A model generated the notes under the pieces. That model did no database searches, was not told the origin of the DNA, and saw only the letters and a program-made list of their open reading frames with translations. Made by a program: the position numbers and the translations under genes. 64,000 nt of DNA from Ramlibacter tataouinensis TTB310 (GTDB lineage Bacteria; Pseudomonadota; Gammaproteobacteria; Burkholderiales; Burkholderiaceae_C), in contig NC_015677.1 of NCBI RefSeq assembly GCF_000215705.1, positions 1 to 64,000 of the forward strand. Reading direction: 5' to 3'. Of this stretch, positions 21,098 through 29,218 are shown piece by piece (the first letter of the stretch is position 1; every line of letters begins with the position of its first letter).

Positions 21098-21802
21098 TCA
21101 CGGCCCGGCCGTGGTGAACTGCGCCCAGCCACGCGCCCGCAGCTCGCAGGCCGGGCAGCTGCCGCAGCCATAGCCCCAGTCGTGACGGGTGGCGTGGTCG
21201 CCCAGGTAGCAGGTGTGCGTGCAGTCGCGCACCAAGTGCACCAGCGCGCCGCCGCCCAGCTCGTGGGCCAGCCGCCACGTGGCGGCCTTGTCAATCCACA
21301 TCAGCGGCGTCTCGATAACCAGGCGCGTGTCCAGCCCCAGGCCCAGGGCGACCTGCAGCGCCTTGAGCGTGTCGTCGCGGCAGTCGGGATAACCGGAGTA
21401 GTCGGTCTCGCACATGCCGCCCACCAGCACCGACAGCCCGCGCCGGTACGCCAGGGCGGCGGCGTAGGTGAAGAAAAGGAGGTTGCGGCCGGGCACGAAG
21501 GTGTTGGGCAGGCCGCTCGCTTCGAACTCGATGGCCTTGTCGGCGGTGAGCGCGGTGTCGCTCAGCTGGCCCAGGGTGGGAAGCTGGAGCACATGGTCGG
21601 TACCGAGCCGGACGGCCCAATGCGGGAACCGCGCCTTCAGCTGGTCCAGAAAGCGCAGGCGCACCTCCAGCTCCACGCGGTGGCGCTGGCCGTAGTCGAA
21701 GCCGACGGTCTCCACGTGCTCGTACCGGTCCAGCGCCCAGGCCAGGCAGGTGGCGGAGTCCTGGCCGCCGGAGAAGAGGACGAGGACGCGGGTGTGGGGC
21801 AT
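21098..21802 (-). CDS. queC: 7-cyano-7-deazaguanine synthase QueC
   Basis: QueC converts 7-carboxy-7-deazaguanine to preQ0 using ATP and ammonia, a step in queuosine tRNA modification. The 234-aa protein has the ATP-pyrophosphatase loop FSGGQDS (residues 10-16) and the zinc-binding cysteines in CTHTC and GCGSCPAC near the C-terminus. It appears complete. It is the intact counterpart of the remnant at 10405-11045. No dpd-type DNA modification genes lie nearby, so I read it as the housekeeping tRNA gene. Confidence 0.95.
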   Translation of the reverse strand: MPHTRVLVLFSGGQDSATCLAWALDRYEHVETVGFDYGQRHRVELEVRLRFLDQLKARFPHWAVRLGTDHVLQLPTLGQLSDTALTADKAIEFEASGLPNTFVPGRNLLFFTYAAALAYRRGLSVLVGGMCETDYSGYPDCRDDTLKALQVALGLGLDTRLVIETPLMWIDKAATWRLAHELGGGALVHLVRDCTHTCYLGDHATRHDWGYGCGSCPACELRARGWAQFTTAGP

Positions 21803-21872
21803 GGTGCGGGGGTCTACCGGACACCATGAAAAAGGAAAGTCCCGCTTTCGAATTTCATGCGTTGCTGCCTCT

Positions 21873-22952
21873 TCAATCGACCCGGTAGCGGGCGACCGCG
21901 TCCTCGTCCCAGACCATTCCCAGCCCGGGGCCCTGCGCGCTCACGCATCCGTCCTTCAGCGTGCAGGGCGACGCCAGGACCGCCGAGCCGAAGTCCATGA
22001 ACTCCAGCCAGTCGCAGGTCGGCGTGACGGGCAGCACGTGGGCGCTGGCCTCGATGAACAGATGGCTGGACACCGGCATGGATGCGGCCTGGGCGGCGCC
22101 CATCACGCCCAGCCAGCCCGTGATGCCGCCGATCTTCATCAGGTCCGGCATCATGCGGTCGCAGGCGCGGGCGCTGACGGCCCGCTCGGCATCGCGGGCG
22201 AACCACCAGTTCTCGCCGGTCTGGATGGGGATGCGCGACTGCGCCCGCACCTGCGCATGGCCTTGCAGGTCCTCGGCGGCCACGGGCTCCTCCACCCACT
22301 CCAGGTCGAACGGCTCCAGCGCGCGGATGCGCCGGATCGCCTCGCCGGGCGCCAGGCTCTGGTTGTAGTCGACCATCAGCGCGATGCCGTCGCCGACGAT
22401 GCGCCGCACCTCGCGGACGGTCGCCAGGTCGTGGGCCAGGTCGCCGCCGCCCAGCTTGATCTTGATGCCGCGAAAGCCCTGCGCCACCGAGCGCTCCAGC
22501 GCCGCGGCGTCGCGTGCCGGATCGACCAGGCCCCAGCTGTCGTAGGCGCGCACGGGCTGCGGCTGGCCGCCGAGCAGCCGCACCACGGGTTGCCCGGCGG
22601 CCTTGCCCAGGGCGTCCCAGCACGCCATGTCCAGGGTGGACAGCAGCATGCCCAGCAGGCCCTGCCGCCCCAGCAGGCGGAACTGCCGCTCCAGCTGCTG
22701 CTGCAGCGTGAACGGCACCACCGGCTGGCCGCGCAGAAGCGGTGCCAGCTGGCCGGCCAGCACGGACAGCGGCTGGAGCACCACGGGCGTGTAGGCGAAC
22801 AGGTAGGCGCTGCCGGTGATGCCCTCGTCGGTGAGCACGTCCAGCAGCAGCAGCGGCGCGGCCTCGACCGCGCCCGACGCCGTGCGGACGGGCCGGACGA
22901 GGGGCGCGACCACGGCGCGGGCCTGCAGGTCCCGGAGGGTGAGGGGTTCCAT
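21873..22952 (-). CDS. Mandelate racemase/muconate lactonizing enzyme family protein
   Basis: A 359-aa member of the enolase superfamily. It has the KxK catalytic pair in GIKIKLGG, metal ligands in VDYNQ, WVEEP and QTGEN, and a histidine in SSHLFIE, the pattern of the mandelate racemase subgroup, which abstracts an alpha proton from a carboxylate. The physiological substrate cannot be assigned. I start at the ATG at 22952 (MEPLTLRDL); an ATG three codons earlier is possible. The 295 bases upstream, before nhaR, hold the candidate origin. Confidence 0.85.
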   Translation of the reverse strand: MEPLTLRDLQARAVVAPLVRPVRTASGAVEAAPLLLLDVLTDEGITGSAYLFAYTPVVLQPLSVLAGQLAPLLRGQPVVPFTLQQQLERQFRLLGRQGLLGMLLSTLDMACWDALGKAAGQPVVRLLGGQPQPVRAYDSWGLVDPARDAAALERSVAQGFRGIKIKLGGGDLAHDLATVREVRRIVGDGIALMVDYNQSLAPGEAIRRIRALEPFDLEWVEEPVAAEDLQGHAQVRAQSRIPIQTGENWWFARDAERAVSARACDRMMPDLMKIGGITGWLGVMGAAQAASMPVSSHLFIEASAHVLPVTPTCDWLEFMDFGSAVLASPCTLKDGCVSAQGPGLGMVWDEDAVARYRVD

Positions 22953-22998
22953 GCGGCGCATCCTAGCCGGGCCCGGCGCCGCCGCCAACGCACAAAGC

Positions 22999-23232
22999 TG
23001 TGGATAGTTCCGGCACAACCGAGGGCTTATCCACAGCGGGGGCGGCGCGGCCGGAGTTGTTCATTTTGGCGGGACACCTCGGACGCTGGGCCGCGCACAG
23101 CTTTCAGGAGCACGCAAGTCCTTGCCGGCATTGGCTAAATTCCGGTTGTCCACACCCGGGTGCGGCCCTTACTACTACTACTAATTTGAAATAGAACTCT
23201 TAAGAGAGAAGACAAGGGCCAGCTTCTCCACA
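22999..23232. other. Candidate chromosomal replication origin (oriC-like DnaA-box cluster)
   Basis: Within 234 non-coding bases there are four DnaA boxes: TGTGGATAG (22999-23007, reverse), the perfect TTATCCACA (23027-23035), TTGTCCACA (23146-23154) and TTCTCCACA (23224-23232). The third box is followed by a short GC-rich block, then TTACTACTACTACTAATTT (23169-23187) and AT-rich sequence to about 23210. Box, GC block, trinucleotide repeat and AT-rich stretch in this order match the basal unwinding element of bacterial origins. The surrounding genome is about 70% GC, so the AT-rich part stands out. Confidence 0.7.
23169..23187 (+). promoter_or_regulatory. DnaA-trio repeat and start of AT-rich unwinding element
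   Basis: Four tandem TAC triplets followed by TAATTT read, on the complementary strand 3' to 5', as consecutive ATG-ATG-type trios (3'-GAT-5'). This is the pattern bound by the DnaA filament on single-stranded DNA. The repeat lies 14 bases after the DnaA box at 23146-23154, close to the spacing described for known origins. Confidence 0.6.
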
Positions 23233-23240
23233 AAAGATTT

Positions 23241-23256
23241 CCGCGCGTCAGCGCGG
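23241..23256 (-). terminator. Hairpin overlapping the nhaR stop codon
   Basis: CCGCGC-GTCA-GCGCGG forms a 6-bp stem with the nhaR stop codon in the loop. On the minus strand it is followed by AAATCTTTT, a weak T tract. It could end the nhaR transcript before the origin-like region. Confidence 0.35.
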
Positions 23257-24129
23257 CTGCGTAAGCTGCCGCAGCAGGGGGTGCTGGACCTTTTTCTCGC
23301 TGGTGATGGCGATGAAATGCTCCTCCACGCCGGCGCAGTCGCCCACATGGCGCACCCGCCAGCGCTGGCGCAGCTCGTCGTCCACCAGGGCCGCGGCCGG
23401 GAACACGCCCATGCCGCTGGCGCCGAAGGTCTTGAGCAAGGCGCTGTCCTCGAACTCGCCGACCACCCGCGGGCGGATGCCCTGCCGGTCGAACCAGTGG
23501 TCGAGGCGGTCGCGCACGGCCGTGTGGACGGTGGGCAGCAGCACCGGCACTTCGGCCAGCGACTGCGGAAAGCCTTTTTTCGCCTTGGCGTGCAGCGAGG
23601 CCTCGGCGTACCAGGCGATGGGCGAGGCGCCCAGGGCATGGCTGTACAGCTTGATGCTGGGGTTGGCCGGCGCCGGCCGGTCGGCGATCACCATGTCCAG
23701 GCGGTGCAGCGCCAGCTCGCCCAGCAGGTCGTCGAACTCGCCGTCGTGGCACAGCAGGCGCAGGTGCGGCGCGTGAATGATGGGGTCCAGCAGGTGGCGC
23801 ACCGCCATCTTGGGCAGGCCGTCCGAGATGCCCACGGCCAGCCGCAGGCTGGGGGTGCTGGCCGCCTCGCGCACCAGGGTGGGCAGGGTCTCGCCCAGCT
23901 GGAAGATCTGGTCGGCCTGGTGCAGCGCGGCGCGGCCGGCCTCGGTCAGCGCCAGGCCGCGGCCGGCCGGCTTGAACAGGGCATGGCCTAGCGCTCGCTC
24001 CAGCTCGCGCACCTGGGCGCTGACGGTCTGCACCGCCATGCCCAGCCGGTCGGCGGCGCGGGTGACGCCGCCTTCCTTGGCCACGACCCAGAAGTAGTAC
24101 AGGTGGCGATAGCTGAACGGGGTGCTCAT
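23248..24129 (-). CDS. nhaR: LysR-family regulator, NhaR-like
   Basis: The 293-aa protein has an N-terminal winged helix-turn-helix (residues 5-65, YRHLYYFWVVAKEGGVTRAA) with the HLYYFW signature of NhaR, the sodium/pH-responsive activator, and a LysR substrate-binding domain. The start at 24129 removes a longer unconserved extension. It is divergent from terC with 92 bases between them, so it may control terC and itself. No nhaA antiporter gene is in the window. Confidence 0.8.
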   Translation of the reverse strand: MSTPFSYRHLYYFWVVAKEGGVTRAADRLGMAVQTVSAQVRELERALGHALFKPAGRGLALTEAGRAALHQADQIFQLGETLPTLVREAASTPSLRLAVGISDGLPKMAVRHLLDPIIHAPHLRLLCHDGEFDDLLGELALHRLDMVIADRPAPANPSIKLYSHALGASPIAWYAEASLHAKAKKGFPQSLAEVPVLLPTVHTAVRDRLDHWFDRQGIRPRVVGEFEDSALLKTFGASGMGVFPAAALVDDELRQRWRVRHVGDCAGVEEHFIAITSEKKVQHPLLRQLTQPR

Positions 24130-24221
24130 GCGCGGCTTTCGCAAAGCTTCGGTTTTTCGGGAGGGTCCGTTCGAGATTGTCCGCTTTTTCCATCGGACGG
24201 ATCCGCCTATCGTCTGCCCCC

Positions 24222-25184
24222 ATGGAAACGATCGCACCCCTCTGGCTGTGGGCCACCTTCACCGGCATCGTGCTGGTGTCCCTGTTCGTGGACTTCGTCG
24301 TGCTGCGCAAGCAGGGCGCGCACGAGATCGGCGTCAAGGAGGCGCTGAACTGGTCGCTGGTGTGGGTGGCGCTGAGCTTCGTGTTCAACGGCCTGCTGTG
24401 GTGGGCGGTGAAGGACAGCACCGGCTCCAACGACCTGGCCACCGAGAAGTCGCTGGAGTTCCTCACCGGCTACCTGATCGAGAAGTCGCTGGCGGTGGAC
24501 AACATCTTCGTGTTCCTGCTGATCTTCACCTACTTCGCGGTGCCGCCGGCCTACCAGAAGCGGGTGCTGATGATCGGCATCATCGGCGCCATCGTGCTGC
24601 GCACGGTGATGATCCTGGTGGGCGGCTGGCTGCTGGCGCAGTTCCACTGGATCCTGTACGTCTTCGGCGCCTTCCTCATCCTCACCGGCGTCAAGATGTG
24701 GTGGGCCGCGGGCAAGGAGCCGGCGCTCGACGAGAACCCGGCGCTCAAGCTGCTGCGCCGCGTGCTGCCGGTCAGCCGCGGCTTCGACGGCGAGAAATTC
24801 TTCACCCTCGAGAACGGCAAGAGGATCGCCACGCCGCTCTTCATGGTGATCTGCATGGTGGCCTTCACCGACGTGATCTTCGCGGTGGACTCCATCCCCG
24901 CCATCTTCGCCATCACGTCCGACCCGTTCATCGTGCTGACCAGCAACATCTTCGCCATCCTGGGCCTGCGCGCCATGTACTTCCTGCTGGCGGCGGTGGC
25001 GGCCAAGTTCCATTTGCTCAACTACGGGTTGGCGGTGATCCTGGTGTTCATCGGCACCAAGATGTGCCTGATCGACGTCTACAAGATCCCGGTGGGCGTG
25101 TCGCTGGGCGTGGTGGTGGGCATCCTGGCCCTGACCATGTGGCTGAGCGTGCGCAGCGCGGGGGGGCAGCCGGCCGAGCGCTGA
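24222..25184 (+). CDS. TerC family membrane protein
   Basis: The 320-aa protein has about nine transmembrane segments and the conserved acidic residues of the TerC family, for example in EKSLAVDNIFVFL and FTDVIFAVDSIPA. TerC/Alx proteins are linked to metal (manganese) efflux and protection of secreted proteins. Start ATG at 24222 gives METIAPLWLW. It is divergent from nhaR, which suggests control by pH or sodium, but no operator was identified. Confidence 0.88.
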   Translation: METIAPLWLWATFTGIVLVSLFVDFVVLRKQGAHEIGVKEALNWSLVWVALSFVFNGLLWWAVKDSTGSNDLATEKSLEFLTGYLIEKSLAVDNIFVFLLIFTYFAVPPAYQKRVLMIGIIGAIVLRTVMILVGGWLLAQFHWILYVFGAFLILTGVKMWWAAGKEPALDENPALKLLRRVLPVSRGFDGEKFFTLENGKRIATPLFMVICMVAFTDVIFAVDSIPAIFAITSDPFIVLTSNIFAILGLRAMYFLLAAVAAKFHLLNYGLAVILVFIGTKMCLIDVYKIPVGVSLGVVVGILALTMWLSVRSAGGQPAER

Positions 25185-25231
25185 GCCTGAGGCGGGCGCC
25201 TATCATCGGCCCGTTCATCACGGGAGGTGGC

Positions 25232-25825
25232 ATGGGCGTTCTGATCCTGGGCTTGGTGCTGTTCCTGGGTGCGCACTCGGCGCGCATCGTGGCCGACGGC
25301 TGGCGCACGCGGACCCTCGTGCGTACCGGCAAGAAGGCGTGGAAGGGCGTGTACTCGCTGATCTCGCTGGCCGGCCTGGTGCTCATCGTCTGGGGCTACG
25401 GGCTGGCCCGGCAGCAGCCGGTGGTGCTGTGGACCCCGCCGCGCGGCATGAACCACCTCGCGGCGCTGCTGATGCTGGTGTCCTTCGTGCTGCTGGTGGC
25501 GGCCTACGTGCCGGGCAATGCGATCCGCCGGCGGCTGCAGCATCCCATGGTGCTGGGCGTCAAGGTCTGGGCCCTGGCGCACCTGCTGGCCAACGGCACG
25601 CTGGCCGACGTGGTGCTGTTCGGCGCTTTCCTGGTGTGGGCGGTGCTGGATTTCCGCTCGGCGCGGCGCCGGCCATTGGCGGGGCATCGGGAGGCCAGCC
25701 CTCACCCCGGCCCAGGGGGAGAGGGAGCGAAGACCGGCATCGCGATGGCGGGTGGGGTGGTGCTGTGGGCCGTGTTCGCGTTCTGGGCCCACGGCTGGCT
25801 GTTCGGGGTGCGGCCGCTGGGGTGA
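25232..25825 (+). CDS. NnrU family membrane protein
   Basis: A 197-aa integral membrane protein with about five hydrophobic segments and the family motifs FLGAHSARI near the N-terminus and LAHLLANGTLADVVLF. NnrU is needed in some bacteria for nitric-oxide or nitrite-related respiration; related MFS-free proteins also act in other roles, so function here is only by family. It follows terC by 47 bases on the same strand with GGGAGG as ribosome site. A short repeat-derived peptide (about residues 156-166) is inserted before the last membrane segment. Confidence 0.85.
   Translation: MGVLILGLVLFLGAHSARIVADGWRTRTLVRTGKKAWKGVYSLISLAGLVLIVWGYGLARQQPVVLWTPPRGMNHLAALLMLVSFVLLVAAYVPGNAIRRRLQHPMVLGVKVWALAHLLANGTLADVVLFGAFLVWAVLDFRSARRRPLAGHREASPHPGPGGEGAKTGIAMAGGVVLWAVFAFWAHGWLFGVRPLG
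25698..25727 (+). repeat. Dispersed GC-rich repeat inside nnrU
   Basis: CCCTCACCCCGGCCC followed by AGGGGGAGAGGGAG resembles the palindromic element at 21051-21084. It is read in frame as part of the NnrU protein (SPHPGPGGEG), in the loop before the last membrane span. Confidence 0.55.
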
Positions 25826-25850
25826 GGTGCTCGCTACACTTTGCCCACCC

Positions 25851-26159
25851 ATGCACCCGCTTATCGATCAGAAACGCGCCGAGATCCTCGGTATCTGCCG
25901 CCGGCACCCTGTCCGCCGGTTGGAGGTGTTCGGCTCGGCGGCCCGCGGGTGGGACTTCGACCCGGCCACTAGCGACGCCGACTTCCTGGTGGAGTTCGCA
26001 CCTGAGTCCAAGCGCGGGCTGGAAGCCTACTTCGCCTTGAAAAGCGACCTTGAACAGCTGCTGCAGCGGCCTGTCGACTTGGTAGAGCCTGCCACCCTGC
26101 GCAACCCCTACCTGCTGGCGAACGTCAACAGCACGCGCGAAGTCGTCTATGCAGCGTGA
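25851..26159 (+). CDS. mntA: MNT-type nucleotidyltransferase antitoxin (MntA-like)
   Basis: The 102-aa protein is a minimal nucleotidyltransferase: GSAARG (residues 24-29) and SDADFLVEF (40-48) carry the glycine-serine and the two catalytic aspartates. In MntA/HepT pairs this enzyme adds AMP to a tyrosine of the HEPN toxin and thereby neutralises it. Its end overlaps the next gene by 11 bases, as expected for a two-gene toxin-antitoxin unit. Confidence 0.88.
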   Translation: MHPLIDQKRAEILGICRRHPVRRLEVFGSAARGWDFDPATSDADFLVEFAPESKRGLEAYFALKSDLEQLLQRPVDLVEPATLRNPYLLANVNSTREVVYAA

Positions 26160-26490
26160 TCCGCGCGCGTGGCTGTGGGATGTGCGTGAGGCGATCACTG
26201 CGATCGAGTCCTTTGTCGCTGGACTCGACGCGACAGGGTACGCACAGTCTGCCTTGGTGCACTCGGCGGTGGAACGCAAGTTCGAGGTGATTGGAGAAGC
26301 GTTGAATCAGCTCTCCAAGACGGACGCGGCCATGGCATCCAAGATCCCGCACCTTCCGCAGATCGTTGCCTTCCGCAACCAGCTGATCCACGGCTATGCC
26401 ATGGTGGACCACGCGACCGTTTGGGGCGTGATCGAGTACTCGCTGCCTGCGCTGCGTGCGGCCGTCGAATCGCTTCTTCAGCCGGATTAG
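26149..26490 (+). CDS. hepT: HEPN-domain ribonuclease toxin (HepT-like, DUF86)
   Basis: The 113-aa all-helical protein has the RX4HXY motif RNQLIHGY (about residues 82-89), which holds the ribonuclease arginine and histidine and the tyrosine that the partner modifies. It probably cleaves tRNA or other RNA when released from inhibition. It overlaps mntA by 11 bases. Such pairs stabilise accessory DNA or act against phage; here they sit in normal-GC DNA away from the main defence region. Confidence 0.88.
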   Translation: MQRDPRAWLWDVREAITAIESFVAGLDATGYAQSALVHSAVERKFEVIGEALNQLSKTDAAMASKIPHLPQIVAFRNQLIHGYAMVDHATVWGVIEYSLPALRAAVESLLQPD

Positions 26491-26569
26491 GCGTGGGCTC
26501 TACGTCTTGGCAGACCTGCTGGGCTGAGGCTTGCCGTACGCTCGCTGGGCACTCTCATCGCAGCTATCT

Positions 26570-27799
26570 GTGACCGACGTACCCGCGCCCGCTTCTTCCT
26601 CCCTCTGGTCCACCTTCCTGCCGCTGCTGCCGCTCACCGCGGCGGTGTTCGTGGGCTTCCTGGCCATGGGCATGGCGCTGCCGGTGCTGCCGCGGCATGT
26701 GAACGGCGCACTGGGACAGGGGACGCTGATCGTGGGCGTGGTCATGGGCGCGCAGTACCTGTCGGCCTGCCTGCTCGGGCGGGCCTGGGCGGGCGAGGTG
26801 GCCGACGCGCGAGGGCCGCGCCGGGCCATGCTGGCGGGGCTGCTGGGCGCCTGCGTCGTGGGCGCGGTGTACCTGGCCTCGCTGGCGGTCGAAGCGCCGG
26901 GGCGGCCGGGCGCCTCGCTGGCCGTGCTGGTGGGCGCGCGCCTGGTCACCGGCGTGGCCGAGAGCTTCATCATCACCGGGGCGCTGAGCTGGGGCATTGC
27001 GCGCGTGGGTCCGGCCCATGCCGGCAAGGTGATCGGCTGGGTGGGCATGGCGCTGTTCGGCGCCTACGCGGCCGGCGCGCCGCTCGGCGCCGCGTTGTGG
27101 CAGCGCTTCGGTTTCGCGGGCATCGCAGTCGCTACGCTGGTCGTGCCGCTGCTGGCAGCGGGCATCGTGGCCAGGATCCCGGGCATCGCGCCGGGCACGC
27201 AACGGCGGCCGCCGTTCTGGCGCGTGCTGGGCGCGATCCGGCTGCCGGGCCTGGGGCTGACGCTGTGCTCGGTGGGCTATGCGGTGATCAATGCCTTCGT
27301 GGCCCTGCTGTTCGTGCAACGCGGCTGGGGCGGGGCGGCGCTGGCCTTCACTGCGCTGGGCGGCGGCTTCATCCTGGCGCGGGTGGTGGCCGGGCACCTG
27401 CCCGACCAGCTGGGCGGCGCACGCGTGGCCGCGGTGTGCGTGGCCATCGAGGCGGTGGGCCAGGGGCTGATCTGGCTGGCGCCCGGGCCGGTGTGGGCCT
27501 GCGCGGGCGCGGCGCTCACGGGCGCGGGCTATGCGCTGGCCTTCCAGGGCTTCGGCGTGGAGGCGGTGCGCCGCGCGCCGCCGCAAAGCCGTGGCGCGGC
27601 CATGGGCGGCTACGTGGTGTTCCAGGACATCGCCATGGGCCTGTCGGCGCCGCTGGGCGGCGCGCTGGCGATCCAGGCCGGGCTGGGAGCGGTGTACCTG
27701 GCGGGTGCGGTCGCGGCGCTGGGGTCGGCGGTGCTGGCGGTGGGGATGCTGCGGCGGCCTCACCCCAGTGCGGGTGAAGCGCCAGCGGGCAAAGGGTAG
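26570..27799 (+). CDS. MFS transporter, YfcJ/YhhS-like
   Basis: The protein (409 aa from the GTG at 26570) has twelve predicted membrane helices and the MFS loop motif in GRAWAGEVADARGPRRAML between helices 2 and 3. The sequence LPVLPRHVNGALGQGT is typical of the YfcJ/YhhS group of efflux transporters. A TTG at 26531 would add 13 residues of poor character. The substrate is unknown. Its 3' end overlaps the convergent CMD gene by 40 bases. Confidence 0.82.
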   Translation: MTDVPAPASSSLWSTFLPLLPLTAAVFVGFLAMGMALPVLPRHVNGALGQGTLIVGVVMGAQYLSACLLGRAWAGEVADARGPRRAMLAGLLGACVVGAVYLASLAVEAPGRPGASLAVLVGARLVTGVAESFIITGALSWGIARVGPAHAGKVIGWVGMALFGAYAAGAPLGAALWQRFGFAGIAVATLVVPLLAAGIVARIPGIAPGTQRRPPFWRVLGAIRLPGLGLTLCSVGYAVINAFVALLFVQRGWGGAALAFTALGGGFILARVVAGHLPDQLGGARVAAVCVAIEAVGQGLIWLAPGPVWACAGAALTGAGYALAFQGFGVEAVRRAPPQSRGAAMGGYVVFQDIAMGLSAPLGGALAIQAGLGAVYLAGAVAALGSAVLAVGMLRRPHPSAGEAPAGKG

Positions 27800-28350
27800 C
27801 GGTCGACGTTGAGCGCCATGGCGACCAGGGTGTAGTAGCTCATGGTGCCCATCAGGTCGACCACGCCGCGTTCGCCGAAGGCGGCCTTGGTGGCGGCGAA
27901 GGTGGCGTCGCCCACGCGGCGGGTGGCCAGCAGCTCGGTGCAGAAGCCGTGGACGGCGGCCTCGTCGTCCTGCATGGCGTCGGGTGTGCGGCGCTCGGCG
28001 ATGGCGTCGATCACCGCCTCGGGCAGGCCCGCGCCCAGGGCGATGGCACGGTGCGCGTGCCACATGAACTGGCAGGTCCATTCGCGCGCCACGAGCAGGA
28101 TGGCCAGCTCGTTCAGCCGCAGCGGCAGCGAGGAGTTGAAGCGCGTGTGCTCGCCGAAAGCCTGGGCCAACTGTCCCATGGCGGGGCTGCGCAGCAGCAC
28201 GTTGTAGGGGCCCTGCATGGAGCCGCGCTTGCCGGCCAGCACGGCGTCGACCATGGCGCGCTGCTCGGGGGTCATGGCCTCGTAGGCCAGCGGCGGGAAG
28301 CGGTCGCCGCGCAGGCCCAGGTCGCGGGCGCCGGGTGCGCTGCCGCTCAT
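27760..28350 (-). CDS. Carboxymuconolactone decarboxylase/AhpD-like protein
   Basis: The 196-aa protein belongs to the CMD family; the conserved histidine helix is seen in EWTCQFMWHAHRAIALGAG. It lacks the CxxC redox pair of AhpD, so decarboxylase- or hydrolase-like chemistry is more likely than thiol chemistry. Its ATG overlaps the stop of the TauD-like gene (ATGA), which makes translational coupling likely and suggests that both act on one compound. Confidence 0.8.
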   Translation of the reverse strand: MSGSAPGARDLGLRGDRFPPLAYEAMTPEQRAMVDAVLAGKRGSMQGPYNVLLRSPAMGQLAQAFGEHTRFNSSLPLRLNELAILLVAREWTCQFMWHAHRAIALGAGLPEAVIDAIAERRTPDAMQDDEAAVHGFCTELLATRRVGDATFAATKAAFGERGVVDLMGTMSYYTLVAMALNVDRYPLPAGASPALG

Positions 28351-29171
28351 GCCGGCCTGTCTCCGCGCAGGGTGATGCGCTGCATCACGCGCCGGTGGCC
28401 GTGGTAGTCGTTGACCGGGTTGTGCTGCACGCAGCGGTTATCCCAGAAGGCGACGGCGTCGGGCTCCCAGGCGATGCGGCAGGTGAACTCGGGCCTGACC
28501 TGGTGCGCGAACAGGAACTGCAGCAAGGGCGCGCTTTCCTCGTCGTTCAGGCCCTGGATGCCGGCGGTGTGCGCCACGTTCACGTACAGCGCCTTGCGCC
28601 CGGTCTCGGGATGGGTGCGCACCACGGGATGCTCGGCGCGGTACTCCTTCTTCGCCTCCCCGGTGCCGTCGGACTTGATGCGGTCCTCGCGGGTCTTGGA
28701 GACGTCGGCCTTGGCCGAGCTGGAGATGCCCACCAGGCCGTCCAGCAGGCGCTTCATGGTGGGCGACAGCGCCTCGTAGGCCGCGTACTGGCAGGCGAAC
28801 ATCGTGTCGCCGCCATAAGGGGGCACCTGCTTCGAGAGCAGCATGGAGCCCATGGGCGGCTCCTCCAGGTAGGTGGTGTCGGAGTGCCAGATGCCGCCGA
28901 AATTCACCTTCTCGTGCTCCAGCTTCTTGACCTCGATGATCTGCGGGTAGCCCTCGATGCCCTTGACGAAGGGGTACTCGATGGGCTCGCCCATGGCGCG
29001 CGCAAACGCCAGGAACTGTTCCGGGCTGAGCGGCTGCCGGCGCAGGTAGATGACGCCGTGCTGCAGCAGCGCCTGGCGCACCTCGGCGGCGCCAGACTTG
29101 TCCAGCGGCTGGCGCAGGTCGATGCCGGAGAGTTCGGCGCCCAGGGCGCCGGCGAGTTTTCGGACTTGCAT
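28347..29171 (-). CDS. TauD/TfdA family Fe(II)/2-oxoglutarate dioxygenase
   Basis: The 274-aa protein has the metal triad of the family: HxD in WHSDTTY and the distal His in GHRRVMQR, plus the arginine that binds 2-oxoglutarate. Such enzymes hydroxylate sulfonates, phenoxyacids or other small acids. The substrate is not clear. It lies downstream of a Bug-type binding protein and upstream of a CMD protein on the same strand, suggesting uptake and breakdown of one carboxylated compound. Confidence 0.87.
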   Translation of the reverse strand: MQVRKLAGALGAELSGIDLRQPLDKSGAAEVRQALLQHGVIYLRRQPLSPEQFLAFARAMGEPIEYPFVKGIEGYPQIIEVKKLEHEKVNFGGIWHSDTTYLEEPPMGSMLLSKQVPPYGGDTMFACQYAAYEALSPTMKRLLDGLVGISSSAKADVSKTREDRIKSDGTGEAKKEYRAEHPVVRTHPETGRKALYVNVAHTAGIQGLNDEESAPLLQFLFAHQVRPEFTCRIAWEPDAVAFWDNRCVQHNPVNDYHGHRRVMQRITLRGDRPA

Positions 29172-29218
29172 GGGAGCGGTCTTGCTTGTCGTGGGTGGGG
29201 AGATCTGCGCGGCGGCGC

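Noticed and set aside
21098..21802. queC as part of a DNA 7-deazaguanine modification (Dpd) system
   Set aside because: No dpdA or other dpd genes are nearby; QueC alone is a tRNA queuosine enzyme.
21803..21872. Possible preQ1 riboswitch before queC
   Set aside because: No C-rich pseudoknot core or A-rich tail of the known preQ1 classes could be seen between queC and the racemase-family gene.
5274..21900. tRNA-based integration site for the defence region
   Set aside because: No tRNA gene or tRNA 3' fragment was found at either end, and no integrase gene is present.
23171..23183. TAC repeat as an ordinary microsatellite
   Set aside because: Its position next to a DnaA box and GC block, and presence of three other boxes nearby, make the DnaA-trio reading more likely than chance slippage.
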